The translations under genes and the position numbers were made by a program. This document shows, one piece after another, positions 1 through 4,169 of a DNA stretch of 9,793 nucleotides. Positions within the stretch are counted from its first letter, which is position 1, and each line of letters starts with the position of its first letter. The notes beneath the pieces were generated by a model that worked only from the letters and a program-made list of their open reading frames with translations, searched no databases and was not told the DNA's origin. This stretch comes from Acidimicrobiia bacterium. GTDB taxonomy: Bacteria; Actinomycetota; Acidimicrobiia; Spongiisociales; SHLN01. The DNA is taken from the NCBI GenBank assembly GCA_004283105.1, contig SHLN01000088.1, positions 1 through 9,793 of the forward strand, given 5' to 3'.

Positions 1-1
1 G

Positions 2-31
2 GACAAGCGCCAGGCTTGTCGACCTGGCGCT
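2..31. repeat. Two overlapping, mutually exclusive inverted repeats
   Basis: GACAAG (2-7) pairs with CTTGTC (15-20). AGCGCCAGG (6-14) pairs perfectly with CCTGGCGCT (23-31) around an 8-base loop. The arms overlap, so only one stem can form at a time. The 9-bp GC-rich stem could be the terminator of a gene lying left of the window, although no T-run follows it. The role is unknown because the upstream sequence is missing. Confidence 0.5.
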
Positions 32-233
32 CTGGTGGTGCTCTTGTGTCTGGAGCCATTCTAGATCAAGGGCTCGATAAGAGGAGCAGGAGAAGCAGGC
101 ACTCCGAATCGTTGCGGTTGTTGCGGTCAAGCGTTCCCGGTTTGCTCTTGGTTTGATGGAGCGCTCGAGTCGCGGCAGCGACATCTTGAGAATCCCCGTT
201 TCCGTTGGGCCTCTTGGCCCCCACCCGCACTGC
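32..233. other. Stretch without a recognisable gene
   Basis: I see no gene here that I can support. An open frame on the minus strand (248 down to 66) has low-complexity, Leu-run and Arg/Asn-rich sequence and no family resemblance. Its start lies inside the repeat element at 234-260, so I do not call it. No tRNA, long terminal inverted repeat or transposase remnant is visible. It may be the decayed edge of the TA array. Confidence 0.4.
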
Positions 234-260
234 CCAACACAACCGCACCGAAGGTAGGGC
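234..260. repeat. Border element copy A
   Basis: The sequence CCAACAC followed by AACCGCACCGAAGGTAGGGC resembles the cores at 898-920, 1254-1276 and 5711-5732. Read as minus-strand RNA it folds into a short hairpin around the TTC of CCTTCGG, followed by TTGTGTTGGG. It touches the stop codon of the doc gene, so it could act as that operon's terminator as well as marking the left border of the module. The terminator role is inference. Confidence 0.6.
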
Positions 261-634
261 TATAACTTCGAGTAGTGCGCGCGCAGGAACTTTGAGATCA
301 CGACCGTGTCGACGGTGTTGTCTTCAAAGAGCGCGTCCATGAATTCGATGGCCTCGAAGGGGGTGCCGCTATACCGGAGACCATTCAGCCGGAGATGGAG
401 ATCGGCGGCTGCGAACGCAGTGCGCTTGTTCCCGTCGAGGAACGGGTGGTTTTGCAGCAGGCTCTGCATGAGGGCGGCTGCTTCCTCGACCGGTCCCTCG
501 TAGTAACCGGTCTGGGGACGAAAGACTGCCGATTCGAGGGCTCCGAGATCCCGTATTCCGTCGGTGCCCCCGAACTCGTCGATCATGGCCCCATGTATTG
601 AGAGCACCTCGATGACCGTGAGGTATTCGCCCAC
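260..634 (-). CDS. doc: Doc-family (Fic fold) toxin of a TA pair
   Basis: This 124-residue protein matches the death-on-curing family, whose P1 prototype is 126 residues. Doc proteins phosphorylate elongation factor EF-Tu and arrest translation; they share the Fic fold. The signature loop HPFLDGNKR lies at residues 63-71 and carries the family His63, Asp67, Asn69 and Arg71. The N-terminal YLTVIEVLSIH and the IRDLGALESAVFRP stretch are also typical of Doc. The GTG start directly follows the TAG stop of the upstream antitoxin with no bases between, so translation is probably coupled. I see no defect and expect an active toxin. The target is taken from the family, not from this sequence. Confidence 0.93.
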   Translation of the reverse strand: MGEYLTVIEVLSIHGAMIDEFGGTDGIRDLGALESAVFRPQTGYYEGPVEEAAALMQSLLQNHPFLDGNKRTAFAAADLHLRLNGLRYSGTPFEAIEFMDALFEDNTVDTVVISKFLRAHYSKL

Positions 635-853
635 CTACTTGGCGAGGTGCTGGTAGAGGTCCCGATTTCGCGAAATCGTTGCCTTGAGGTGCGCCACAAC
701 CTCTGGTCGCGGTGCCGCCCCCTTCTTTCGCTCGACCCACTCCGTCAGGGCTTCCTGGAGGACTGCCTGAAAATGGCGGCCCTCCTCGTCTGCTATCGCC
801 CGGACCTCTTCGAGCAGATCAGCGTCGGCTTGGGAGGAGAATTTCGTCTTCAT
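635..853 (-). CDS. Antitoxin of the Doc pair (ribbon-helix-helix-like)
   Basis: A 72-residue acidic/basic protein starting MKTKFSSQADADLLEEV. Its N-terminal strand-helix-helix pattern, QADADLLEEVRAIADEEG then FQAVLQEALTEWVE, is that of RHH DNA-binding antitoxins. The C-terminal half (PRPEVVAHLKATISRNRDLYQHLA) is the likely toxin-binding tail. An upstream in-frame ATG at 877 would add eight residues. I prefer the ATG at 853 because a near-consensus promoter overlaps the longer N-terminus and places transcription initiation at or next to 853, giving a leaderless mRNA. It presumably neutralises Doc and represses its own promoter. Position, size and fold support this call; I do not name a subfamily. 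Confidence 0.85.
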   Translation of the reverse strand: MKTKFSSQADADLLEEVRAIADEEGRHFQAVLQEALTEWVERKKGAAPRPEVVAHLKATISRNRDLYQHLAK

Positions 854-859
854 GCTTCC

Positions 860-887
860 ATTATCAAGGCGTTTCATGATATGTCAA
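860..887 (-). promoter_or_regulatory. Sigma70-type promoter of antitoxin-doc, leaderless
   Basis: On the minus strand TTGACA (887-882) and GATAAT (865-860) are separated by 16 bases. Six bases then precede the ATG at 853, so the expected transcription start falls on or beside the start codon. The promoter overlaps the alternative upstream ATG at 877, which argues against that start. Confidence 0.75.
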
Positions 888-948
888 GACTCCCCGACAC
901 AACCCCACCGAAGGCGGGGGCCGGCCCAATCCGCAGGGATTGTGTTGG
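872..948. repeat. Border element copy B (long form)
   Basis: This 77-bp segment aligns with 5683-5757. Shared blocks are TTTCrTGATATG, AAGACnCCCC, CGAAGGCGGGGGC and a terminal TGTTGG. The core CACAACCCCACCGAAGGCGGGGG is at 898-920. The outer arms at 894-905 and 936-948 (CCGACACAACCC and GGGATTGTGTTGG) form a stem of about 12 bp with one G-T pair and one bulged A. A GGGCCGGCCC palindrome lies inside. It spans the divergent region between antitoxin-doc and the DUF4160 remnant. Confidence 0.65.
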
Positions 949-959
949 TCCCCATGACT

Positions 960-988
960 GTGTCATAGGTGCGACGTACGTTCGAGGC
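960..988 (+). promoter_or_regulatory. Conserved promoter box of the DUF4160 module
   Basis: GTGTCATA (960-967), nine bases, then TACGTT (977-982), then six bases to the ATG at 989. The same layout of GTGTC-type box, nine bases and TACGYT occurs at 3473-3495 and 5763-5785, with a 4-base-shorter version at 2358-2376. TACGTT fits a -10 element and the spacing fits a leaderless start. No clear -35 is visible. Confidence 0.55.
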
Positions 989-1136
989 ATGCCCCGAATC
1001 GCCTCGTTCTATGGGATCACGATCACCATGTATTTCGGTGATCACAATCCGCCGCATTTCCACGCCATGTACGCAGGACAGCGGGCGCGATTTGCTCGTG
1101 ACGGGCGGATGCTGGACGGCGGGTTTCCTCGACGCG
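989..1136 (+). pseudogene. DUF4160 protein, 3' end lost
   Basis: Translation from the ATG at 989 begins MPRIASFYGITITMYF, followed by the DHNPPHFHAMY motif typical of the small DUF4160 proteins that are usually encoded next to DUF2442 in TA-like pairs. Similarity holds to about GGFPRR (residue 49). The usual helical second half, with a Trp-rich LxxW..LH..EL..NW pattern, is missing. Instead the frame runs on through unrelated sequence to a stop at 1319-1321, inside the convergent neighbour. The next bases encode the end of a DUF2442 protein in another frame. I read this as an internal deletion that joined the two genes. The function of DUF4160 is not established. The product here is probably inactive. 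Confidence 0.8.
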
Positions 1137-1137
1137 T

Positions 1138-1239
1138 GAGCTGGGCACTATCGGATGGCCCAACGGAGCCGACCTTGACCCGAACGTGTTACACGGCGAC
1201 TACGAACCCGCCCAAGCCTCCGAGCAGCTTCCCAAGTAG
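1138..1239 (+). pseudogene. DUF2442 C-terminal remnant
   Basis: In the +1-shifted frame, codons 1138-1239 read ELGTIGWPNGADLDPNVLHG and then end QLPK-stop. The block GTIxWPNGADLDPxxL is the C-terminal signature of DUF2442 proteins, normally the downstream partner of DUF4160. About the first two thirds of the gene and its start codon are gone. No ribosome binding site or start belongs to the fragment, so it is a fossil of the second gene of the pair and not an expressed protein. The family role as the DUF4160 partner is based on frequent gene adjacency. Confidence 0.78.
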
Positions 1240-1253
1240 GCCGACCTCCCAGT

Positions 1254-1276
1254 CACAACCGCACCGGAGGCGGGGG
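1254..1276. repeat. Border element copy C
   Basis: CACAACCGCACC followed by GGAGGCGGGGG differs from copy B's core at two positions. It lies between the DUF2442 remnant and the end of the nucleotidyltransferase gene, eight bases beyond that gene's stop. Copy A has the same position relative to doc. On the minus strand it folds as a GC-rich hairpin followed by TTGTGAC, so a terminator role for the minus-strand operon is possible. Confidence 0.6.
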
Positions 1277-1283
1277 AGCGGTA

Positions 1284-1889
1284 TCAGTCCTTCAATGGCT
1301 GTTGTCGAAGCGCTCGGATGACGGCCTGGCGGATGGTCTTCGCCCATTCGGCCAGCTTGAGGAGATCGTCGTCCTGGCTGGCGATCCGCCGATCGATGGC
1401 TTCCCAGTCGAGTTCTTCGTAGGTAGCTGCGATCAGGGCAATGGCTGCGTCGCGAGTGACGCCCGTCCCGTCGGTGGCTTGTTTGAGCCGATCCACGACG
1501 AGGTCGGGCAGGGAGATGATCGAAGCAACAACGCCGTCGGCGAGTGCAACGTCCGTCACTTCTTCGGCATCGAGCGGGGGTGTTGGGAATTCGACATACA
1601 CCGGCACCTCCCCGGGACGGAGGGTGATGTGGACATGGCGATGCCCGACACCAGGGTCGGTGAACCCGTATTGAACGAGCTTCGCCCGATCGGCTGAGTC
1701 GATGCTTGATCCGATGAGGTCGATGTCGGTCGGGATGTATTCCCCGGTGTAGGTGTTGGCAGCTGCCCCACCGACCAGGACGAGCGGCTTGCCGATTATC
1801 TGCTCGATTGCAGCGACGAGCCACAGCGCCCGTTCGGGCGAATGCTCGGGAGCCTCACGAGCGTGATTCAGCAGGTCCGCAGGCGTCAC
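1284..1889 (-). CDS. Nucleotidyltransferase-fold toxin candidate (AbiEii/DUF6036-like)
   Basis: This 201-residue protein has the hallmarks of a minimal nucleotidyltransferase: LVLVGGAAANTY around residues 37-47, TDIDL at 54-58 with the paired Asp55 and Asp57, and a third acidic residue in VYVEFP (Glu100). The later DLVVDRLKQATD (129-140) resembles the helix that follows the core in AbiEii and DUF6036 proteins. Such enzymes transfer nucleotides to tRNA or protein and serve as toxins in AbiE- and MenAT-like systems. The GTG start overlaps the stop of the upstream Xre gene as GTGA, giving a two-gene operon with the regulator first. The pairing suggests a TA or abortive-infection module. The substrate cannot be told from sequence. 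Confidence 0.82.
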   Translation of the reverse strand: MTPADLLNHAREAPEHSPERALWLVAAIEQIIGKPLVLVGGAAANTYTGEYIPTDIDLIGSSIDSADRAKLVQYGFTDPGVGHRHVHITLRPGEVPVYVEFPTPPLDAEEVTDVALADGVVASIISLPDLVVDRLKQATDGTGVTRDAAIALIAATYEELDWEAIDRRIASQDDDLLKLAEWAKTIRQAVIRALRQQPLKD

Positions 1890-2257
1890 GAGCGGTCACC
1901 CTCGAATGCGATCAGCCAATCCAGCTCCTCCCTCACGTCTTCACCCGCTGCAGCGCGGCGGGCGATGCGCGCCCGGGGGGGAGGGCTTGCCAGCTCGAGC
2001 GCGGCCAAACGCTGCCTGCCTCGGGCGGCCCGTTCTTGAACCGTTCGAAGCGTCTGCGGTTGATCGGCCGATCCGTCGTGCCAGGGCTGGATTCCGAGTG
2101 CCTCGCAGATACGGTTGACCGTGGAGACTCGCGGATCGGCCAACCCGCGCTCTATGCGGGACAGATTGGCAATCGCCACGTTGCATCGGGCAGACAGCTC
2201 AGCGAGTGTCAATCCCCGAGTCTCTCGAGCAGCTCGTAGTCGTTTCCCCAGATCCAT
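1886..2257 (-). CDS. Xre-family HTH regulator, probable antitoxin
   Basis: A 123-residue protein. Residues 1-58 form a Cro/C1-type helix-turn-helix: LGKRLRAARETRGLTLAELS, then NLSRIERGLADPRVSTVNRICEALGI. The rest is an Arg/Ala-rich, probably helical tail ending EELDWLIAFEGDRS that may bind the partner enzyme. I chose the ATG at 2257 because GGAAGGG lies upstream at a suitable distance and the HTH begins directly after it. A longer in-frame start at 2329 would run across the promoter and operator. It is the first gene of an operon with the nucleotidyltransferase. It probably represses the operon through the palindrome at 2282-2305. Confidence 0.87.
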   Translation of the reverse strand: MDLGKRLRAARETRGLTLAELSARCNVAIANLSRIERGLADPRVSTVNRICEALGIQPWHDGSADQPQTLRTVQERAARGRQRLAALELASPPPRARIARRAAAGEDVREELDWLIAFEGDRS

Positions 2258-2281
2258 TCGGGGCCCTTCCGTCGGCAGTGC

Positions 2282-2316
2282 AGATTTAGTGTATACGCTA
2301 AATCTAACTAGAGCAA
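2282..2316 (-). promoter_or_regulatory. Promoter and 24-bp palindromic operator of the Xre operon
   Basis: AGATTTAG (2282-2289) and CTAAATCT (2298-2305) are perfect inverted arms. Between them lies T-GTATAC-G, so 22 of 24 positions are symmetric. On the minus strand TTGCTC (2316-2311), 17 bases, then TACACT (2293-2288) make a promoter whose -10 sits inside the palindrome. A leader of roughly 25 bases with GGAAGGG follows. The layout is that of autorepression by the Xre protein. Confidence 0.75.
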
Positions 2317-2357
2317 TAGGCATAAACAATAAAGCTTGTGCGGGAGGTGTTGGCTGC

Positions 2358-2382
2358 GGGTCGCAGTCGGTACGTTGTGCCG
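2358..2382 (+). promoter_or_regulatory. Promoter box of vapB copy 1
   Basis: GGGTCGCA, five bases, TACGTT (2371-2376), then six bases to the ATG at 2383. It is the version in copy 2 (5763-5791) with four bases missing between the box and TACGTT, which may alter promoter strength. No standard -35 is apparent. Confidence 0.5.
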
Positions 2383-2616
2383 ATGTCGATCATGCTGTAC
2401 ATGTCAACCAGAACCCAGATATACCTCACGGACGGGCAGAGGCTGGCACTCGATGAGCGGGCGGCTCGAGAAGGTCGCACGCTCGCCGACCTGATCCGGG
2501 AGGCGGTCGACCAGTTCCTCGCCACCAGGACGAGCCGGCAGGAGGCGCTGGAGTCGACGCTCGGGACTCATCCCGGGTTCGAGATCCCGGATCGCGACGA
2601 GTGGGATCGTGGCTGA
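2383..2616 (+). CDS. vapB: VapB-type RHH antitoxin, copy 1
   Basis: The conserved protein starts MSTRTQIYLTDGQRLAL and continues through AAREGRTLADLIREAVDQFLA, an RHH DNA-binding fold typical of one VapB class. The tail, ending FEIPDRDEWDRG, is the likely VapC-binding part. The ATG at 2383 adds MSIMLY and lies six bases after TACGTT. The alternative ATG at 2401 gives 71 residues and matches the usual family N-terminus. The stop overlaps the toxin's GTG as GTGGCTGA. Compared with copy 2 it differs at G12/E and L15/Q in the 71-residue numbering. Its own toxin is truncated, so it may now be an orphan antitoxin able to neutralise the VapC at 6030-6380. Confidence 0.88.
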   Translation: MSIMLYMSTRTQIYLTDGQRLALDERAAREGRTLADLIREAVDQFLATRTSRQEALESTLGTHPGFEIPDRDEWDRG

Positions 2617-2878
2617 CTACCTCGTAGACACCGACGTCCTCGTGGATCACCTCCGAGGCACAGCCGAGCTGCGGGCACGAGCAAACGATCGCCTCTCCTA
2701 CTCGGTCATAACCCGAGCGGAACTGCTCGCGGGGCGCGCCGGAGCGGAGAGCGAGGTACGCCGGCTCCTTGACGGACTCACCGAGCTCCCGGTCAGACGC
2801 TCCCGACCGGGACCACCCACTCGTGGTCGAGGTGGACCGCGGCGGCGATGCGCTCGAAGTCGGCGTCGTAGTGAATGA
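2609..2878 (+). pseudogene. vapC: Truncated VapC toxin with a foreign tail
   Basis: Residues 1-62 are nearly identical to the intact VapC at 6030-6380 and keep Asp7 and Glu38 of the PIN active site. After TELPV, at base 2795, the homology ends. The frame continues for 27 Arg/Pro-rich codons that are simply the antisense of the convergent PIN gene. The lost part contains the third and fourth acidic sites (Asp83 and the TRNRKDY region), so ribonuclease activity is not expected. The GTG start overlaps the vapB stop. The break coincides with the stop codon of the neighbouring gene (TCA at 2793-2795), which suggests a clean deletion or replacement rather than gradual decay. Confidence 0.88.
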
Positions 2879-3200
2879 CGCTGAGGTCGGCCGATCGGGC
2901 GGCGGCGGCGATGATCAGATCGGGGATGGGGAGCCGGTGCTGGCCGGCGCGTGCCAGGCGATGCTGAATCTCGACTGCGTCGTCAAAGGTCTCCTGGGCT
3001 AGCTCGACGGTGGGCAGCCCTTGTCTCTCATCGAGTAGCTGCTCGTAGTCCTCCAAGCTCCGAGCCGAGTAGAGCAGTTCGAGGTCGACGACCGAACACG
3101 TTGCCACCTCACCAGCCTCGATGAGGGGCCGAAGCCGCTCTCCAACAGGCGGTAGGTGCATACGAGCGAGAGCCGACTTGTCGGCCAGATAGTGGGCCAT
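2793..3200 (-). CDS. vapC: VapC-family PIN-domain ribonuclease toxin
   Basis: A 135-residue protein starting MAHYLADKSALARMH. PIN-domain acidic residues are visible in order: Asp in YLADKSA, Glu in VVDLELLYSA, Asp in PIPDLIIAAAA, and Asp in IHYDADFERIA. The ending HEWVVPVGSV is the normal C-terminus of this VapC subfamily, so the gene is complete although its stop is the junction of the truncated vapC on the other strand. VapC toxins cut tRNA or rRNA at defined sites. The target here is unknown. The ATG at 3200 lies two bases after the antitoxin's stop. A TTG at 3212 is also in frame but overlaps the antitoxin gene. It is the second gene of a two-gene operon. Confidence 0.92.
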   Translation of the reverse strand: MAHYLADKSALARMHLPPVGERLRPLIEAGEVATCSVVDLELLYSARSLEDYEQLLDERQGLPTVELAQETFDDAVEIQHRLARAGQHRLPIPDLIIAAAARSADLSVIHYDADFERIAAAVHLDHEWVVPVGSV

Positions 3201-3202
3201 GG

Positions 3203-3409
3203 CTATCGCCAAGCGTCACTCATGACCTGCTCATCGCCGAGGTCGATTCCGCGCTGCTCCGCGAGTCGGTCGAGAAGCCGGCGTCGACGATCGAGGGCGA
3301 TCACCTCATCGAGGGCGCCGTTGACGGTGCTTTTGATGCTCTCGGCGCCAAGTATCTCCCGAGCTCGGTCGAGCTTGTCGTCGGCGATGTCGACTAGTCG
3401 TTTGGTCAT
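3203..3409 (-). CDS. vapB: VapB-type antitoxin of the minus-strand vapC
   Basis: A 68-residue protein starting MTKRLVDIADDKLDRAREILG, then ESIKSTVNGALDEVIALDRRRR, the pattern of VapB antitoxins with an N-terminal dimerisation strand. The C-terminus, ending DLGDEQVMSDAWR, is the conserved toxin-binding tail of this class. The ATG at 3409 is preferred over an upstream one at 3433 because TATACT lies six bases before it and the upstream ATG falls inside a palindrome. The partner VapC starts two bases downstream. It differs from the VapB copies at 2383 and 5792, so cross-talk between the pairs is unlikely but untested. Confidence 0.9.
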   Translation of the reverse strand: MTKRLVDIADDKLDRAREILGAESIKSTVNGALDEVIALDRRRRLLDRLAEQRGIDLGDEQVMSDAWR

Positions 3410-3415
3410 AGCGCG

Positions 3416-3447
3416 AGTATATATGAGATTCATGATTCATATATATC
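3416..3447 (-). promoter_or_regulatory. -10 element and AT-rich palindromic operator of minus-strand vapBC
   Basis: On the minus strand TATACT (3421-3416) lies six bases before the ATG at 3409. It overlaps an AT-rich inverted repeat at 3417-3447, with arms GTATATATGAGATTC and GATTCATATATATC, symmetric but for one extra base. The composition stands out from the GC-rich surroundings. This is the expected site for VapB/VapBC autorepression. Confidence 0.7.
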
Positions 3448-3472
3448 ACCTGGATGCGACAGATTGGGGGCC

Positions 3473-3535
3473 GTGTCGCACCCGGGACCTACGCTGCCCA
3501 ATACGTAGAACATGAATAGTGTGTATATTATGCGC
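3473..3535 (+). promoter_or_regulatory. Promoter region of plus-strand vapB
   Basis: GTGTCGCA (3473-3480), nine bases, TACGCT (3490-3495) repeats the box seen at 960 and 5763. Here, however, the six bases after it lead to TACGTA rather than an ATG. A second candidate -10, TATATT (3524-3529), lies six bases before the ATG at 3536. Either or both may be used; the first would favour the in-frame ATG at 3512. Confidence 0.5.
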
Positions 3536-3769
3536 ATGGCACGAATCAACGTCTATCTTCCTGACGAGCTGGCCCGTCGTGTCAAAGGTGCGGACATCAA
3601 TGTCAGCAACGTGGCACAGAAAGCGCTCCGTGAAGCCCTTGGAGAAACGGAGACCAACGAGTGGTTGGACCAACTCGCCCGTCTGCCGGCTACGGGAATC
3701 GGGCACGAAGATGCGCTCGCGGCCGTGCGTGAGGCCCGCGACGAGTTGGGGGCAGCCGCGAGTGACTGA
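3536..3769 (+). CDS. vapB: VapB/CcdA-like antitoxin
   Basis: A 77-residue protein starting MARINVYLPDELARRVKGAD, then INVSNVAQKALREAL, a classic RHH DNA-binding domain of VapB/CcdA-like antitoxins. The C-terminal part (HEDALAAVREARDELG) is the likely partner-binding helix. The ATG at 3536 follows TATATT by six bases and gives the usual family N-terminus. An in-frame ATG at 3512 would add eight residues. The stop overlaps the toxin's GTG within GTGACTGA, an 8-base overlap like that in the two other plus-strand vapBC copies. It is a different VapB class from those. Confidence 0.9.
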   Translation: MARINVYLPDELARRVKGADINVSNVAQKALREALGETETNEWLDQLARLPATGIGHEDALAAVREARDELGAAASD

Positions 3770-4151
3770 GCCCCTCGTCGTCGACGCGTCTGCGATGGTC
3801 GATGTCCTCGTGGGAAGCCCGATAGCCGACGAGGTGGTCGAAGCGTTGCGCAACTCAGAGCTGCATGTGCCGGCCCACTTCGACGCGGAAATCCTGTCTG
3901 CGCTCGGCCACCTTCAGCGCTCCGGCCGCCTGTCCCCACGCCAGGTCGCCACCAGACTTCGGAGAGTTGCCGATGCTCCGATTCAGCGACAGCCGCTCTC
4001 GCCGCTCCTTGCCGGCGCGTGGTCCCGGCGCTCGGACCTTCGCCTCGTTGATGCCCTGTATGTAGAGCTTGCGTCGCAAATGGGGACCAGGGTGGCTTCC
4101 ACAGACCGAGGGCTCTCGCGGGCTTCGTCCATCGTGGAACTCATCGGCTAG
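3762..4151 (+). CDS. vapC: VapC-family PIN-domain toxin
   Basis: A 129-residue protein starting from GTG as MTEPLVVDASAMVDVL. PIN-domain acids are all present: Asp in VVDASA, Glu in HFDAEILSAL, Asp in LRLVDALYVELA, and Asp in VASTDRGLS. It is therefore expected to be an active endoribonuclease neutralised by the upstream VapB. The start is fixed by the 8-base overlap with vapB; an upstream open frame in the same phase lies inside vapB and has no PIN features. The gene ends 18 bases before the convergent amidohydrolase gene. Confidence 0.92.
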   Translation: MTEPLVVDASAMVDVLVGSPIADEVVEALRNSELHVPAHFDAEILSALGHLQRSGRLSPRQVATRLRRVADAPIQRQPLSPLLAGAWSRRSDLRLVDALYVELASQMGTRVASTDRGLSRASSIVELIG

Positions 4152-4169
4152 GCCGCTGCGCCCCAACCC

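Larger units (their letters stand above)
2343..2795. repeat. vapBC direct repeat, copy 1 (truncated)
   Basis: This segment is about 97-98% identical to 5747-6216 by direct comparison, with around ten substitutions in the shared coding part. Copy 1 lacks a 12-bp tandem duplication and a few bases in the promoter. Similarity begins at GGAGGTGTTGG and stops abruptly after GGTCA at 2795, within the toxin gene. Confidence 0.9.

Noticed and set aside
66..248. A 60-residue minus-strand open frame left of doc
   Set aside because: Low-complexity Leu run, no family pattern, no ribosome site or promoter, and its start overlaps the border element.
872..948. Integron attC sites as the explanation for the border elements
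   Set aside because: The folded shape and the GTTGGAC near 5754 recall attC. However, paired RYYYAAC and GTTRRRY core sites are not present in all copies, modules face both directions, and no integron integrase is in the window. I kept the neutral term border element.
2796..2878. The 27-residue tail of the truncated VapC as a real new domain
   Set aside because: It is just the antisense translation of the convergent vapC, rich in Arg and Pro, with no independent support.
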